36,490 nucleotides of DNA from Thermoplasmata archaeon (GCA_030038605.1 JASHSU010000052.1:1-36490); one strand, 5' to 3'; shown: positions 1-7,996, counted from the first letter of the stretch. Numbers and translations: made by a program. Notes: generated from the letters alone by a model not told the origin.

Positions 1-1
1 G

Positions 2-301
2 GCGTGGACGATCTACAGCGTGCCGTCGGCCAAGCGCGCCGAACTGGATGCGGCGTTGAAGGACGACGTGGTCTCACGGCAGAGCCAGAAGATTCGGGAC
101 GCCGGAGCGCTCGGGGGTCCGACGGATCAGACGTTCGTCCTCATCGAGGGATCGACCGAGGGGATCGCCCGGGCCGACCAGGTACTCGCGACGGTGGGGA
201 AGAAGCTCCCCCCCACCGAGGCCGAACCGCTCCACCAGAAGTTCAAGGACGAGGAGGACGCCGCCTCCGCCGGCATGGGCCTGTTCTTCACCGAGGAGTA
301 G
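2..301 (+). CDS. Unknown protein, 5'-truncated by window edge
   Basis: The frame is open from base 2 and ends at TAG 299-301, so this is the C-terminal part of a protein that starts outside the window. The GTG at base 20 in the ORF track is probably internal, because the frame continues upstream as AWTIYS. The visible ~99 residues are soluble and charged, with a strand-like stretch (FVLIEGS) followed by a helix and an acidic tail ending FFTEE. No family is recognised. It converges on the GPN-loop GTPase gene with only four bases between the two stops, which supports a real coding end here. Function unknown. Confidence 0.6.
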   Translation, partial: AWTIYSVPSAKRAELDAALKDDVVSRQSQKIRDAGALGGPTDQTFVLIEGSTEGIARADQVLATVGKKLPPTEAEPLHQKFKDEEDAASAGMGLFFTEE

Positions 302-305
302 CGAC

Positions 306-1097
306 CTACTCGTTGGTCGGGTCGTGGGACGGCTCGACATCCTCGCCGCCGCCGAAGACCCGCTGACAGCTCTGGTAGAACGCCTCGAGGCCGGTCCCTT
401 CCTTGGCGGAAGTGGCGACGAGACCCGTCAAGGAGCCCATTGACTCGAGCGCCCGGAACAGTTCGCTCGAGAGCTGAGCGTCTGGGGTCGGCGTTTCGTC
501 GGCGACCGCGTCCGAGAGAGCGCCGGGCTCACCGGCCCATTGCATCTCCTTGGCCAGTTGCTCGGGCGTGAGCGCGTCGGCCTTCGTGAGTACGTTGACC
601 ATCGGTAGGCGGAAGCGGAACTCGACGGTCGCGCCGAGCATCATCAGCGCGACGAAGCCGCCGGCGGTGCGGGCGAGCGCCGGGTCGTAGAGGAAGGCGA
701 TCATCGAGCGGTCGCCGCTCAGCGCTTCGACGATCGCGCGCGAAGCCTCGCGGAAGGCGAACAGCTCGATCTGGCCGGGCGTGTCGATGAGCACGTAGTC
801 GGAGCGCAGTTCCTGGACCGCTTGTTTCACGTCGAAGATCTTGAGGGCGATCATGTCGGCGGCGGCGACCTGGGCGCCGTTCGGGCCCAGCCCGTACTCG
901 TCCTGAATGTCCGCGAGACGCACCCACTCCCGGATGTCGACGTCCGGTTCGAAGTCGCTGCCCTCGAGACCGGGGTCCAGGTTGACCAGGGTCGCGTCGT
1001 ACCCGGCGTGCTGGAGCCACTCCGCGAACGCCCGGGCGAACGAGGTCTTGCCGGCGCCGGCGGTGCCGGTAAAGTAAACGGTCCCCGGCTCTTCCAC
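306..1097 (-). CDS. GPN-loop GTPase (archaeal Gpn/PAB0955 type)
   Basis: A 263-residue P-loop GTPase of the GPN family. It has Walker A GTAGAGKTS (about residues 11-19), NLDP (39-42), the diagnostic Gly-Pro-Asn loop in LGPNGA (71-73), the G3 motif DTPGQIE and a G4-like TKAD. The family works as homodimers in archaea; eukaryotic relatives help assemble RNA polymerase, while the archaeal role is not settled. The GTG start directly follows the TAA stop of the SRP19 gene with no spacer, so the two are almost certainly co-transcribed and coupled. Length and motif order are normal. The acidic C-terminal tail has no recognised motif. Confidence 0.92.
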   Translation of the reverse strand: MEEPGTVYFTGTAGAGKTSFARAFAEWLQHAGYDATLVNLDPGLEGSDFEPDVDIREWVRLADIQDEYGLGPNGAQVAAADMIALKIFDVKQAVQELRSDYVLIDTPGQIELFAFREASRAIVEALSGDRSMIAFLYDPALARTAGGFVALMMLGATVEFRFRLPMVNVLTKADALTPEQLAKEMQWAGEPGALSDAVADETPTPDAQLSSELFRALESMGSLTGLVATSAKEGTGLEAFYQSCQRVFGGGEDVEPSHDPTNE

Positions 1098-1397
1098 TTA
1101 CTTCTTCCCTCCCGCGGCCCGGCGACGGGCCAGCTCGGTCGCGACCGAGCGGAGGAACGCCGCCTTGGACACGGACCCTTTCTTCGTCACCTTGACCCGG
1201 CCCTCGAAGGCGCTGGCCGACCGCGGGTACTGTTTGCCCGATTCCAGCTCCGCCTTGTAGCCCAGGTGTTGGGCCGCCGCGACGATCTCCTCGCCGGTCA
1301 GGTCGGTGAGCGCTTGCGCGGCCGGAATGCGTCGCCCGTCCTTGCGCGAGCGCTCCCGCCCGAGATAGGTCGGGTAGACGTAGAAGTGGTCGGGCAT
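1098..1397 (-). CDS. srp19: Signal recognition particle 19 kDa protein
   Basis: A 99-residue basic protein matching archaeal SRP19, which binds SRP RNA and helps load SRP54 for membrane-protein targeting. The N-terminus FYVYPTYLGRERSRKDGRRI and the later HLGY and KQYPRS segments follow the family pattern, including the Lys/Arg-rich RNA-binding surface and a basic C-terminal tail (RRRAAGGKK). The ATG is at 1397. It lies between rps8e and the GPN GTPase in one minus-strand group, a translation and targeting neighbourhood. The length is typical for the family. Confidence 0.93.
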   Translation of the reverse strand: MPDHFYVYPTYLGRERSRKDGRRIPAAQALTDLTGEEIVAAAQHLGYKAELESGKQYPRSASAFEGRVKVTKKGSVSKAAFLRSVATELARRRAAGGKK

Positions 1398-1416
1398 CGT
1401 GCGCCCGTCGGTCGGA

Positions 1417-1818
1417 TCACGCCGAGGTCGACGTCGAGGCGGCGACGCGGACGCCGTTCAGGACCCCATCCTGACCGGGACGGGAACGGACGCGGACGAG
1501 ACCCAACTCGGTCTCGAGGATCGCACCCTTCGTGATGATGTTCCGCTGCACGTAGTTGGGATTCGACGGGTTCTCCCGGACCGTGACGACCTTGACCTTC
1601 TGGGTCTTCTTGGTCGCTGGGTCGAAGACGTTGATCTCTTGGGCCTGAAGGATGCGGAGCTTCAAGTTCGCGCCACGGACCCGGTAACGCTTCACCATCT
1701 CCCCACCGAGCGTCGCGTGCTGCTGCTCGCGGCCGATCTCGAACCGCCGCTTCTTGCGGATGGGGCGAAGGCGTCCGCCCGTCCGCTTGCGCCGTGAACG
1801 GGCCTGCCAGATTCCCAT
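1417..1818 (-). CDS. rps8e: 30S ribosomal protein S8e
   Basis: A 133-residue basic protein of the archaeal/eukaryotic S8e family, a small-subunit ribosomal protein. The N-terminus MGIWQARSRRKRTGGRLRPI and the central segment with GGNxKxR-like RGANLKLRILQA, NPSNPNYVQRN and ITKGAILET are characteristic. It ends in a short Ser/Thr/Ala tail. A TATA-like element lies about 38 bases upstream of the ATG. SRP19 and the GPN GTPase follow on the same strand within 20 bases, so this is probably the first gene of a three-gene unit. Confidence 0.95.
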   Translation of the reverse strand: MGIWQARSRRKRTGGRLRPIRKKRRFEIGREQQHATLGGEMVKRYRVRGANLKLRILQAQEINVFDPATKKTQKVKVVTVRENPSNPNYVQRNIITKGAILETELGLVRVRSRPGQDGVLNGVRVAASTSTSA

Positions 1819-1852
1819 AGTGTCCGGGGGAGGTCGGGCCGACGGGGGTGCC

Positions 1853-1859
1853 GTATATG
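1853..1859 (-). promoter_or_regulatory. TATA-box candidate for rps8e
   Basis: On the minus strand the sequence reads TCATATAC, centred about 38 bases before the rps8e ATG. Transcription would then begin roughly 12 bases before the start codon. The same spacing and a similar TCATAT core precede tatA. This is motif-based only. Confidence 0.45.
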
Positions 1860-1912
1860 ACGTTTCGTGAGTCGCCGGTAGCGTCGGCGGCGCTCACGAG
1901 CGCGGAGTCGCC

Positions 1913-2731
1913 CTAGGGCTCGGAAACCGTACGGTCTTCGCCGAACAACCAGCGGACGCCACCGGGCCAACCTTCGTCCGCCATCGTCAGGATCGAGCGG
2001 TAGTACCCGTTGATCGCACCGACCGAGTAGTCGTAGGCGTCGGTCGGACCCACGCGGTAGTTGGCGATGGCGGCCCAGCGGAACTCCCCGGGACGGATGG
2101 CCCCGGGCGGCACGTCGCTCCCCTGCTCTTCGAGCAGCTCCGGATACTGCATCAGTTGCCAGACACTCAACGGGACGCCGCGTTCCGACCGGAAGACCAC
2201 ACCGCGAGTGGGGTCGACGGCCCCCCACACCCCGCCCCGCCAGGCTTCCACGACGGTATGGCCCGAGTAGGCCCGGCCGGGGTCGGCCAACATCACGACC
2301 CGACTCGGGACCCCCGCAACCTGGAGCAAGGCCGCGCCGACCCGCGCCACGTCCGTGCACCAGTCCGAACCGCGGGCGATGATCTCCTCCTCCGTCCCGC
2401 CGAATCGAAGGGCGTCCAGGGGGACCGGCTCCTTGGGTCCGAGCGCCGCGCCGAAGGCGACGACCGCACGAACTCGATCCTCCACCGAACGGGTGGCCGG
2501 GGCAATCCGCTGTGCGGCTGCATCCAACTCCGGACGGACTCCGGGTCGGTACGTCACGTCCGTTGAAGAGAACCGGGTGTAGAGGTCGACAGCCGTCTGC
2601 GGACCCAGGAAGACCATCGACTCCCACAGGCGCCATTCGACCGACCCGCGCGGATGGGGGTCGTGCTCCACCATCGTGCGGTAGGGCCGCGGCCACTGAT
2701 CGAGACCCTGGAACCCGTCGTACGACTCCAT
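1913..2731 (-). CDS. Transglutaminase-like (papain-fold) protein
   Basis: A soluble protein of 272 residues from the ATG at 2731; the track's longer version begins 19 codons earlier with an Arg-rich, unlikely leader. It carries the Cys-His-Asp triad of the transglutaminase-like superfamily in order: Cys in GSDWCTDVARV, His in YSGHTVVEAW and Asp in WGAVDPT. The surrounding residues (loss of bulk before the Cys, aromatic after the His) fit that fold, which includes peptidases and peptide N-glycanase relatives. No signal peptide or membrane helix is visible, so it probably acts in the cytoplasm. The substrate is unknown. It is upstream of rps8e on the same strand with a 94-base gap that contains a promoter candidate. 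Confidence 0.75.
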   Translation of the reverse strand: MESYDGFQGLDQWPRPYRTMVEHDPHPRGSVEWRLWESMVFLGPQTAVDLYTRFSSTDVTYRPGVRPELDAAAQRIAPATRSVEDRVRAVVAFGAALGPKEPVPLDALRFGGTEEEIIARGSDWCTDVARVGAALLQVAGVPSRVVMLADPGRAYSGHTVVEAWRGGVWGAVDPTRGVVFRSERGVPLSVWQLMQYPELLEEQGSDVPPGAIRPGEFRWAAIANYRVGPTDAYDYSVGAINGYYRSILTMADEGWPGGVRWLFGEDRTVSEP

Positions 2732-2831
2732 GCCCGACCGCCGCCCGCGAGGGCCCAACCTCCACCGGTTCTTACCGACCCCCGGCACCCGTTAAGCCCC
2801 TCGGGTCCTCCGCGGGCCGACTCCGAATTCC

Positions 2832-3488
2832 ATGAGGGTCGTGGGCGTCGACGAAGCCGGCCGGGGCAGCTTCGTCGGTCCCCTCGTCGTGGGAGGATTC
2901 GCGATCGACGACGCCCGCCTCGACGACCTCGTCTCGGCGGGGGCCAAGGACTCCAAACTGCTGACCGCCGAAGCTCGGGAGACGGTCTACGCGCGCCTCG
3001 CCCGACTGGGAGATGTGGACTCGGTCTCGCTGACGCCGCGGATCGTCGACCGGGCGGTCGAGCAGGGCGGACTGAACCGGCTGGAGGCCCACGCCTTCGG
3101 CCGGTTGATCCGTCGGATGGGCGCGGAAGAGGCCCGCGTCGACGCGTGCGACACGAACGAGCACCGATTCGGTCAACACGTCCACGCTCGCGCCGGCGGT
3201 CGGACGCGCGTCGTGGCGCGGCATCACGCCGACCGCGACGACCCGCTGGTGGGGGCGGCGTCGATCGTGGCGAAGGTGCGACGCGACCGGGCGATCGCTC
3301 GTCTGCGGGACCGGCTCGGCGACGGACTCGGCACCGGCTACCCGTCCGACACCCGGACGGTCGCGTTCGTGCGGGCGCAGTTGGCGTCGTGTCCCGAGCT
3401 CCCGAACTGGGTGCGCGCCTCGTGGGCCACGATGATAAGAGTTAAGGAAGTCCGTCCGGCTGTCACGCTCGACGGCTTCGGTCCATGA
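2832..3488 (+). CDS. rnhB: Ribonuclease HII
   Basis: A 218-residue RNase HII that cleaves the RNA strand of RNA-DNA hybrids and removes misincorporated ribonucleotides. The catalytic acidic residues are visible: Asp7-Glu8 in VDEAGRGS, Asp in VDACD (about residue 104) and Asp in HHADRDDPLVGAASIVAK, with the invariant AASIVAK helix after it. The GTGYPSD segment is also typical. The ATG start sits directly before the conserved strand (MRVVGVDEAGRG), so no other start is plausible. The stop overlaps the next gene's start in an ATGA junction, indicating coupling to the SCP2-domain gene. Confidence 0.96.
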   Translation: MRVVGVDEAGRGSFVGPLVVGGFAIDDARLDDLVSAGAKDSKLLTAEARETVYARLARLGDVDSVSLTPRIVDRAVEQGGLNRLEAHAFGRLIRRMGAEEARVDACDTNEHRFGQHVHARAGGRTRVVARHHADRDDPLVGAASIVAKVRRDRAIARLRDRLGDGLGTGYPSDTRTVAFVRAQLASCPELPNWVRASWATMIRVKEVRPAVTLDGFGP

Positions 3489-3820
3489 CGGTCGAAGAGA
3501 CGCTGGCCAGCTTGGTCGACCGGTTCAACCGGCACGCGGAACGGACGCCGGCGATGGCCGAAGAGTTGGACGGCATCGAGCGGACGATCGAGGTCCGACT
3601 CAAGGACGAGGGGACCTACGCCGTCGACCTGCGGAAGGGACGGCTGACCGGGCTCCGGTCCGGGGCGCCGTCGCGCTCGGACGTCAAGATCATCACCGAC
3701 GTCGCCACGTTCCGGGGACTGGTCGCGAAAGAGATCGGACCGATGAAGGCGCTCGTCACGCGACGGTTGGCCATCGAAGGGAGCCTCGAAGACAAGCTCC
3801 TGTTCCGCAAGCTCCTCTAG
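3485..3820 (+). CDS. SCP2 sterol-carrier domain protein
   Basis: A 111-residue protein consisting of one SCP2-like domain, the sterol/lipid carrier fold. The pattern is an N-terminal helix, a strand pair (IEVRLKDEGTYAVDLRKGRL), an acidic-hydrophobic strand (SDVKIITDVATFRGLVAKE) and a C-terminal helix around LAIEGSLEDKLLFRKLL. Stand-alone SCP2 domains in archaea probably bind hydrophobic ligands, but the ligand is not known. The start overlaps the rnhB stop by four bases (ATGA). The length is typical of single-domain members. Confidence 0.75.
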   Translation: MTVEETLASLVDRFNRHAERTPAMAEELDGIERTIEVRLKDEGTYAVDLRKGRLTGLRSGAPSRSDVKIITDVATFRGLVAKEIGPMKALVTRRLAIEGSLEDKLLFRKLL

Positions 3821-3857
3821 CGACGACGGCCGGTCCCTCCGTACGAGCCAAAACGTA

Positions 3858-4547
3858 ATGGGCCGCGCCGTGGCAGCGCGGTACGTGCCGTCCCGGACCC
3901 GACGCCCGTCCGCGGGAAACCGACCGCCGCCGGCGCCTCGGGTGGAGTGGCCCCGGGGCCGGCTCGGTCTCGGTGCCCCGGACCGCTCGGGACGCTTCCA
4001 CCGGCTCCGGCTGGAGCTCGACGTCGCGCACGAGCACTACGCGCCGGAGCCGCTCCACCTGCTCGCGCCGCTGACGTCCCTGCTGCACGAGCGGGAAGTG
4101 GAGGACGCGGAGGACCTGCTGACGCTGTCGGCGCAGGTGCTCCGCGGTCTCGCGGCGGGCGGGTTCACGACCGTCGACCACTGGGAGGCCCGGCCCGGAG
4201 GTTGGTTGCCCCTGCCCGAGCCGACGCATCGCCGACTGGCCGAACCGCTGACCCATCTCCTGCGCGCGCTCTCGAACCCCGCCTGGGCTCCCATCGCGGG
4301 CGCGCGCGAGTTCGCGGTCCGTCTGTCCGAGTCGGGACCGCGGCGCCTGGACGTCGTCGTCCGCCGCCGCCATCGGGAGCAGAGCCACGCGGTCAGTCTG
4401 GACCTCCGGGGGACGGTCCTGCGGGGCGCCGCCGACGCGCTGGTCGGCCACGTCCACGCCCAGGTGCCGCTCGTGCGGGCCGAGGTGACGGAAGCCGTCC
4501 CGTGGGAAGCGGCCCACACGAAGGGCCGCGCGCTGCGAATCCTGTAG
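3858..4547 (+). CDS. Unknown protein (229 aa)
   Basis: The frame has an ATG 37 bases after the SCP2 gene and ends nine bases before the convergent pdaD stop, so its extent fits the local gene packing. The protein starts with a basic Arg/Pro-rich leader of about 35 residues, followed by an alpha-helical body with several Leu- and His-rich segments (FHRLRLELDVAHEHY, LTSLLHEREVEDAEDLL). No catalytic motif, metal site or membrane helix is recognised. Antisense frames overlap it (3756-4574 minus, 4037-4519 minus), but they are Arg/Ser-rich and collide with the SCP2 end, so this strand is preferred. Function unknown. Confidence 0.6.
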   Translation: MGRAVAARYVPSRTRRPSAGNRPPPAPRVEWPRGRLGLGAPDRSGRFHRLRLELDVAHEHYAPEPLHLLAPLTSLLHEREVEDAEDLLTLSAQVLRGLAAGGFTTVDHWEARPGGWLPLPEPTHRRLAEPLTHLLRALSNPAWAPIAGAREFAVRLSESGPRRLDVVVRRRHREQSHAVSLDLRGTVLRGAADALVGHVHAQVPLVRAEVTEAVPWEAAHTKGRALRIL

Positions 4548-4555
4548 CGGACCGG

Positions 4556-5056
4556 CTACGGCAGGAACACGCACGCCGCGATGCAGACCCCGTAGTGGTC
4601 CATCGGGATCGAGAGCTCCTCGGTCCGGTAGTGGATGCGGCGGAGCTCGACGCCGCGGAAGTGCGCGATCTCCTCCATCCGCCAGCGCAGGAACTCCTTG
4701 AGCGAGCGCTGCGTCCCGTGCACGTGGCCCTCGGCGACGTAGCCGCCCTGGCCGTCGGTCCGGAACCCGTAGGCGATCCCCGCGCTCACGACCTCGCCCT
4801 CGCCGCCGCCGTACCGGGCCAGGACCGCGTGCGTGATGGCACCGCGCGGGACCTTCTGACGGTCGACCTGACGGATGCCGATCGGCAGCACGGACGAGAC
4901 GCTGACCAGGTTGCAGTCCCCGATCCCGGCCTGCAGGAGCGCGAGGTCGAACGCGTTCAACTCGCTCGTCTTGTTGATCCCCTTTCCGCTGGTGACGAAG
5001 AAGCGGGTCGGGATCGGTACGAGGGTTCCCTCGGGCGCCTGGGCGCGGGCCGGCAC
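4556..5056 (-). CDS. pdaD: Pyruvoyl-dependent arginine decarboxylase
   Basis: A 166-residue proenzyme that self-cleaves and uses a pyruvoyl group to decarboxylate arginine to agmatine, the first step of archaeal polyamine (and agmatidine) synthesis. The family signature is clear: SELNAFDLALLQAGIGDCNL followed by VSVSSVLP. Autocleavage should occur between Ser54 and Ser55, giving a short beta chain and an alpha chain whose new N-terminal Ser55 becomes the pyruvoyl group. The length is close to family members. The start is GTG at 5056, and AAGGAGC lies upstream. It follows hxlB on the same strand with a ~50-base gap. Confidence 0.93.
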   Translation of the reverse strand: MPARAQAPEGTLVPIPTRFFVTSGKGINKTSELNAFDLALLQAGIGDCNLVSVSSVLPIGIRQVDRQKVPRGAITHAVLARYGGGEGEVVSAGIAYGFRTDGQGGYVAEGHVHGTQRSLKEFLRWRMEEIAHFRGVELRRIHYRTEELSIPMDHYGVCIAACVFLP

Positions 5057-5108
5057 GAATCCCCGGGAGTCCCCTTGCTCCTTAACCCTTGGGGCGCGGG
5101 CCGTCCGT

Positions 5109-5681
5109 CTACACCATGATGGCGTGGCGCCGGCGCATGGACGCCTCGGTCTCGCCGTTCGCCGCCATGATCTCAGCGATGAGGCCGTCGGTGAGCAGCA
5201 AGCTCGCGGCCTCGAACAGCGTACCGAGCGGCGCGTGCCGGGCGCGGTCCGCGTCGTCGGCGAACTCGAGCGCGAGCAGGACGGTCGCCGTGTGCGCGAG
5301 CTTGGAGGACGATTTCGCCGTCAGGACCACCAGCTCGGCGCCCTCGCGGCGGACGATGTTCGCGGTCTGGATGGACGAGTAGCTCTCGCCCTGACCGGAG
5401 AGGATGAAAACCGCGTCGCCCTTGCGGACGATCGGTGTGACGCTCTCGCCGATGACGAAGGCGGTCCGGCCCGCCTGGACGAGGCGCATCGCGAACGCGC
5501 GGCCGATGATGCCACTGCGGCCGGCGCCGTAGACGAAGATCTCGGGCGCGCGACTGAGGACGTCCACGGCCCTTCGGACCGTCGCCGGGTCCAACCGATC
5601 CAGCGCGGCCGCGACGCGACGAACGATGTAGCGGGGCGCGTCCAGGTACGCCGGCGGACTACCGGTGCGGGGGGCGGGCAT
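5109..5681 (-). CDS. hxlB: 6-phospho-3-hexuloisomerase (SIS domain)
   Basis: A 190-residue single SIS-domain protein matching 6-phospho-3-hexuloisomerase, which interconverts fructose 6-phosphate and hexulose 6-phosphate. In archaea the reverse ribulose-monophosphate route makes pentoses and releases formaldehyde. Visible features are EIFVYGAGRSGIIGRAFAMRL near residues 47-67, the conserved FVIGE and a Ser-rich phosphosugar loop ISGQGESYSSIQ (shown as LSGQGES). The C-terminal helix ends HAIMV. The partner hexulose-phosphate synthase is not in the window. Its start overlaps the 3' end of the endonuclease IV-like gene by 23 bases. A generic SIS sugar isomerase is the alternative. Confidence 0.85.
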   Translation of the reverse strand: MPAPRTGSPPAYLDAPRYIVRRVAAALDRLDPATVRRAVDVLSRAPEIFVYGAGRSGIIGRAFAMRLVQAGRTAFVIGESVTPIVRKGDAVFILSGQGESYSSIQTANIVRREGAELVVLTAKSSSKLAHTATVLLALEFADDADRARHAPLGTLFEAASLLLTDGLIAEIMAANGETEASMRRRHAIMV

Positions 5682-6867
5682 GCTTGCGGACCTCCGGGGC
5701 CTTGGGACGGGCGCGACCGCCGGCCAGTCGGGCGGCGGGCACCGGGACCGGCTTGCGGGTGGGCGCCTTGCCGTGCGAGGGTCGCGCCGCCGCGAGGGCG
5801 GGCTTGGCCGGCGCCGGCTTCACCTTCGCCACGACCGGTTTGGGCGCCGGCGGCTGGTGGAGCTTCGTCCACCGCTTGGTGAGCGCGCGCTCGTAGAGGA
5901 GCTTCATGTACATCGCGTCGTGCTCGAGGAGCGGCGAGCTCGAGATCACGGTCACGTCGTAGTCCCGTTCGGCGAGCAGCTCGGCCAGCGGGTCGAACCG
6001 TACCTGGCCCCGCTTGATCGGCGTCAGCCGGAACTCGCCGGGGCCGTACAGCTCGACGCCCGAGAAGTGGCCGTAGAGCGGACCGTCCGTCGCGGCGACG
6101 AACTCGCGGATCACCGGGGCGAGCGACTCAACCGTGTCGAACGTGGCCCGCTCGCGCGCGGCGAGGTGGGGGACATTGAGCACCGGGACCGTGCCCTTGA
6201 CGTGCTTCACCAGCTCGAGCACTTCCTCGCGCGAGCCGAAGACATCCGGGTGCCCGCTCGGCTCGATACCGAGCCGTACCGCGCCCTTGGTGAACGTCTT
6301 CAACCAGGCCGAGAGGTCCGTCACGATCTCCGTGAGCTCCTGGACCGAGTCGGCCCGGGGCCCTCCTCCGTAGAATCCCAGGTGCGTGACCGCGAGGCGC
6401 GCGCCCAATCCGTGGGCCAGGACGCCGGACCACTGGATCTGGCGCGTCGACTGCTCTCGGGCATCGGACGAGCCGAAGAAGTCGACGTAGTAGGGCGCGT
6501 GGAGCGTCAGGTCGACGTCCAGCGCCCGGGCGAGCTGGCGGGTCTGGTCCAGGTCGGCGTGGTCCTTGGCGAGGCTCCAGGTGAGCGTCGTGATCTCGTC
6601 CTTGCGCCGCAGCGGCGTCGTGAACGAGGCGATGTTCGGGGCCGGCGTGCCCTTGTCGCCGGCGCCGACGTTGACGACCAACTGCTGGACGAGGTCGTTC
6701 GGCGTCTTGCCGACCTCCTCGTCGAAAACGACGCGGGTCATCGGGTTGACCTTGATGAACTGGACCTCCATTGCGGTGAGGCCCAGATGGTGCACGTCCG
6801 CGATGCCGTCGCGAAGCGTCCGCCCCTTGCACGAGAGGGGGATACCGGCGGGTCCGAACCGGATCAC
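5659..6867 (-). CDS. Endonuclease IV-like TIM-barrel protein with Lys/Pro/Ala tail
   Basis: A 402-residue protein. Residues ~1-320 form an AP-endonuclease-2/xylose-isomerase-like TIM barrel: LTLHAPYYVDFFGSSD resembles the endonuclease IV HAPY segment, and metal-binding residues appear in AVTHLGFYGG, LGIEPSGHPDVFG and YGHFSGVELYG. This family includes AP endonucleases (DNA base-excision repair) and sugar isomerases; the HAPY-type motif favours the repair branch. The last ~75 residues are a low-complexity Lys/Pro/Ala/Arg tail that could bind nucleic acid. The start is GTG at 6867 with MIRFGPAGIPLS. It probably leads a unit with hxlB and pdaD. Confidence 0.8.
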   Translation of the reverse strand: MIRFGPAGIPLSCKGRTLRDGIADVHHLGLTAMEVQFIKVNPMTRVVFDEEVGKTPNDLVQQLVVNVGAGDKGTPAPNIASFTTPLRRKDEITTLTWSLAKDHADLDQTRQLARALDVDLTLHAPYYVDFFGSSDAREQSTRQIQWSGVLAHGLGARLAVTHLGFYGGGPRADSVQELTEIVTDLSAWLKTFTKGAVRLGIEPSGHPDVFGSREEVLELVKHVKGTVPVLNVPHLAARERATFDTVESLAPVIREFVAATDGPLYGHFSGVELYGPGEFRLTPIKRGQVRFDPLAELLAERDYDVTVISSSPLLEHDAMYMKLLYERALTKRWTKLHQPPAPKPVVAKVKPAPAKPALAAARPSHGKAPTRKPVPVPAARLAGGRARPKAPEVRKHARPPHR

Positions 6868-6911
6868 GAGTAAGCAGACCTCAGCACCGACGGCGACGGC
6901 GCGGAGCGGGG

Positions 6912-6931
6912 CTATATTCCGAATCTATATT
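6912..6931 (-). promoter_or_regulatory. Two TATA-like boxes before the endonuclease IV-like gene
   Basis: The heptamer CTATATT (plus-strand reading) occurs twice, at 6912-6918 and 6925-6931, 13 bases apart, in an otherwise GC-rich gap. On the minus strand both read AATATAG, about 48 and 61 bases before the GTG start of the endonuclease IV-like gene. The distal one overlaps the rlmE stop codon. Promoter function is inferred from composition and position. Confidence 0.4.
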
Positions 6932-7571
6932 ACGGGGCTCGGGCGCGCGCCCGGACCCCCTCCGGACCCTCGCCGGTCTCGCCGAGGAATCCGCGCGCGA
7001 TGATATACGACTCGGACGACCCTTCGCGCGACGCGGGGGGCTTCGAACGACGGACCTGCTCGAAAAAATCCGAGACTTCGTCGACCAGGTCGGGCACCAG
7101 ATCCCCGTCGAACACCTTGGCGACGAACGTGCCGCCCGTGGCGAGGGTGGCGCGCGCCAGCGTCAGCGCGTCGCGGACCAACCCCACCGACCGGGCATGG
7201 TCGGTCGCGTATGCGCCGCTGATCGACGGTGACATGTCGGACACGACGACGTCGAACCCGCCGTGCGCCAGGCGCTCGGCCAGCCGGGGGTCGCCGACCC
7301 GACCGCGGACGTACTCCACGCCGTCGATCGGCTCGACCGCGCGCAGGTCGACCGCGACGACCTGGCCCTTCGGTCCCACGCGCTCCCGGGCGACCAGCGA
7401 CCATCCGCCGGGCGCCGCGCCCAGGTCGAGCACCCGGGCGCCCCGCGGCAGCAGATGAAATCGCTCGTCCAAGTAGGCCAGCTTGAACGCGGCCCGGGAA
7501 CGCAGGCCCTCGCGCTGGGCGGCCCGGTAGTACGGGTCGCGCCGCCGCTCGGCCGCGAACCGCCGGCTCAC
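6930..7571 (-). CDS. rlmE: RlmE/FtsJ-family rRNA 2'-O-methyltransferase
   Basis: A 213-residue SAM-dependent methyltransferase that modifies the ribose 2'-OH of 23S rRNA (RlmE family). The K-D-K-E tetrad is present: Lys in RSRAAFKL, Asp in VVSDMSPSISG, Lys in FVAKVFDGD and Glu in SESYIIARGF. The SAM-binding loop VLDLGAAPGGWS is intact. The N-terminus (DPYYRAAQREGLRSRAAFKL) is standard for the family. The C-terminal ~20 residues are a short Gly/Arg-rich tail. It lies immediately downstream of tRNA-Pro on the same strand. The length is normal. Confidence 0.94.
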   Translation of the reverse strand: MSRRFAAERRRDPYYRAAQREGLRSRAAFKLAYLDERFHLLPRGARVLDLGAAPGGWSLVARERVGPKGQVVAVDLRAVEPIDGVEYVRGRVGDPRLAERLAHGGFDVVVSDMSPSISGAYATDHARSVGLVRDALTLARATLATGGTFVAKVFDGDLVPDLVDEVSDFFEQVRRSKPPASREGSSESYIIARGFLGETGEGPEGVRARARAP

Positions 7572-7615
7572 GGACGGTGCGAGCGGGTCGGTCTACTTAG
7601 CGGACCCGGCGCGAG

Positions 7616-7690
7616 TGGGGCCGTCCGAATTTGAATCGGAGTCTCTTGCACCCCAAGCAAGAAGGATGGTCCAAGCTACCCCACGGCCCC
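7616..7690 (-). tRNA. tRNA-Pro (anticodon GGG)
   Basis: The minus strand folds as a cloverleaf. The acceptor stem is GGGGCCG/CGGCCCC, the D stem is GGGT/ATCC with loop GG, and the anticodon stem is CTTGC/GCAAG around loop TTGGGGT (anticodon GGG, reads CCC). The variable loop is short and the T stem is TCCGA/TCGGA with loop TTCAAAT. The discriminator base is A at 7616, and CCA is not encoded. No intron is present. GGG anticodon gives proline. Confidence 0.93.
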
Positions 7691-7762
7691 AAACCGCGCC
7701 GGCGGCGCGCCGACCCGGCCGTGGTTGATAACGGTTCCCCGGACGCGGCGTCCGAGAGGCGG

Positions 7763-7945
7763 TTAATGGACGTAGAACCAGGCGGCGAGGCCGACCGCGA
7801 CGATGATCGCGGTGTTGATGAACGCGAGCCAGAAGAACGCCATCAGGTCCGCCCGGCCCTCCTCCGGCGTCACGTCGGGCGAGGGGGTGGAGCTCCCCGG
7901 ATAGTCCGTGTAGGGAGTGCGGTACGACCCGGTGGGGCTCGACAC
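7763..7945 (-). CDS. Small single-helix membrane protein
   Basis: A 60-residue protein with a hydrophilic Ser/Pro/Thr-rich N-terminal half and one C-terminal transmembrane helix (about residues 35-58, AFFWLAFINTAIIVAVGLAAW). The GTG start at 7945 has a strong GGAGG ribosome-binding site ten bases upstream, which supports expression. It is the last gene of the respiratory cluster in transcription order, after haem O synthase and an unknown gene, so an accessory oxidase subunit is possible. No family is recognised. Confidence 0.65.
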   Translation of the reverse strand: MSSPTGSYRTPYTDYPGSSTPSPDVTPEEGRADLMAFFWLAFINTAIIVAVGLAAWFYVH

Positions 7946-7996
7946 GGCTGCCTCCGAATCACCGACAGGGGTTCTTATGGGTTGGGCTCAACCGGA

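Noticed and set aside
3756-4574. Minus-strand ORF opposite the 229-aa unknown gene
   Set aside because: It runs into the SCP2 gene end and overlaps pdaD's stop region. The plus-strand frame fits the gaps better, though neither has a known family.
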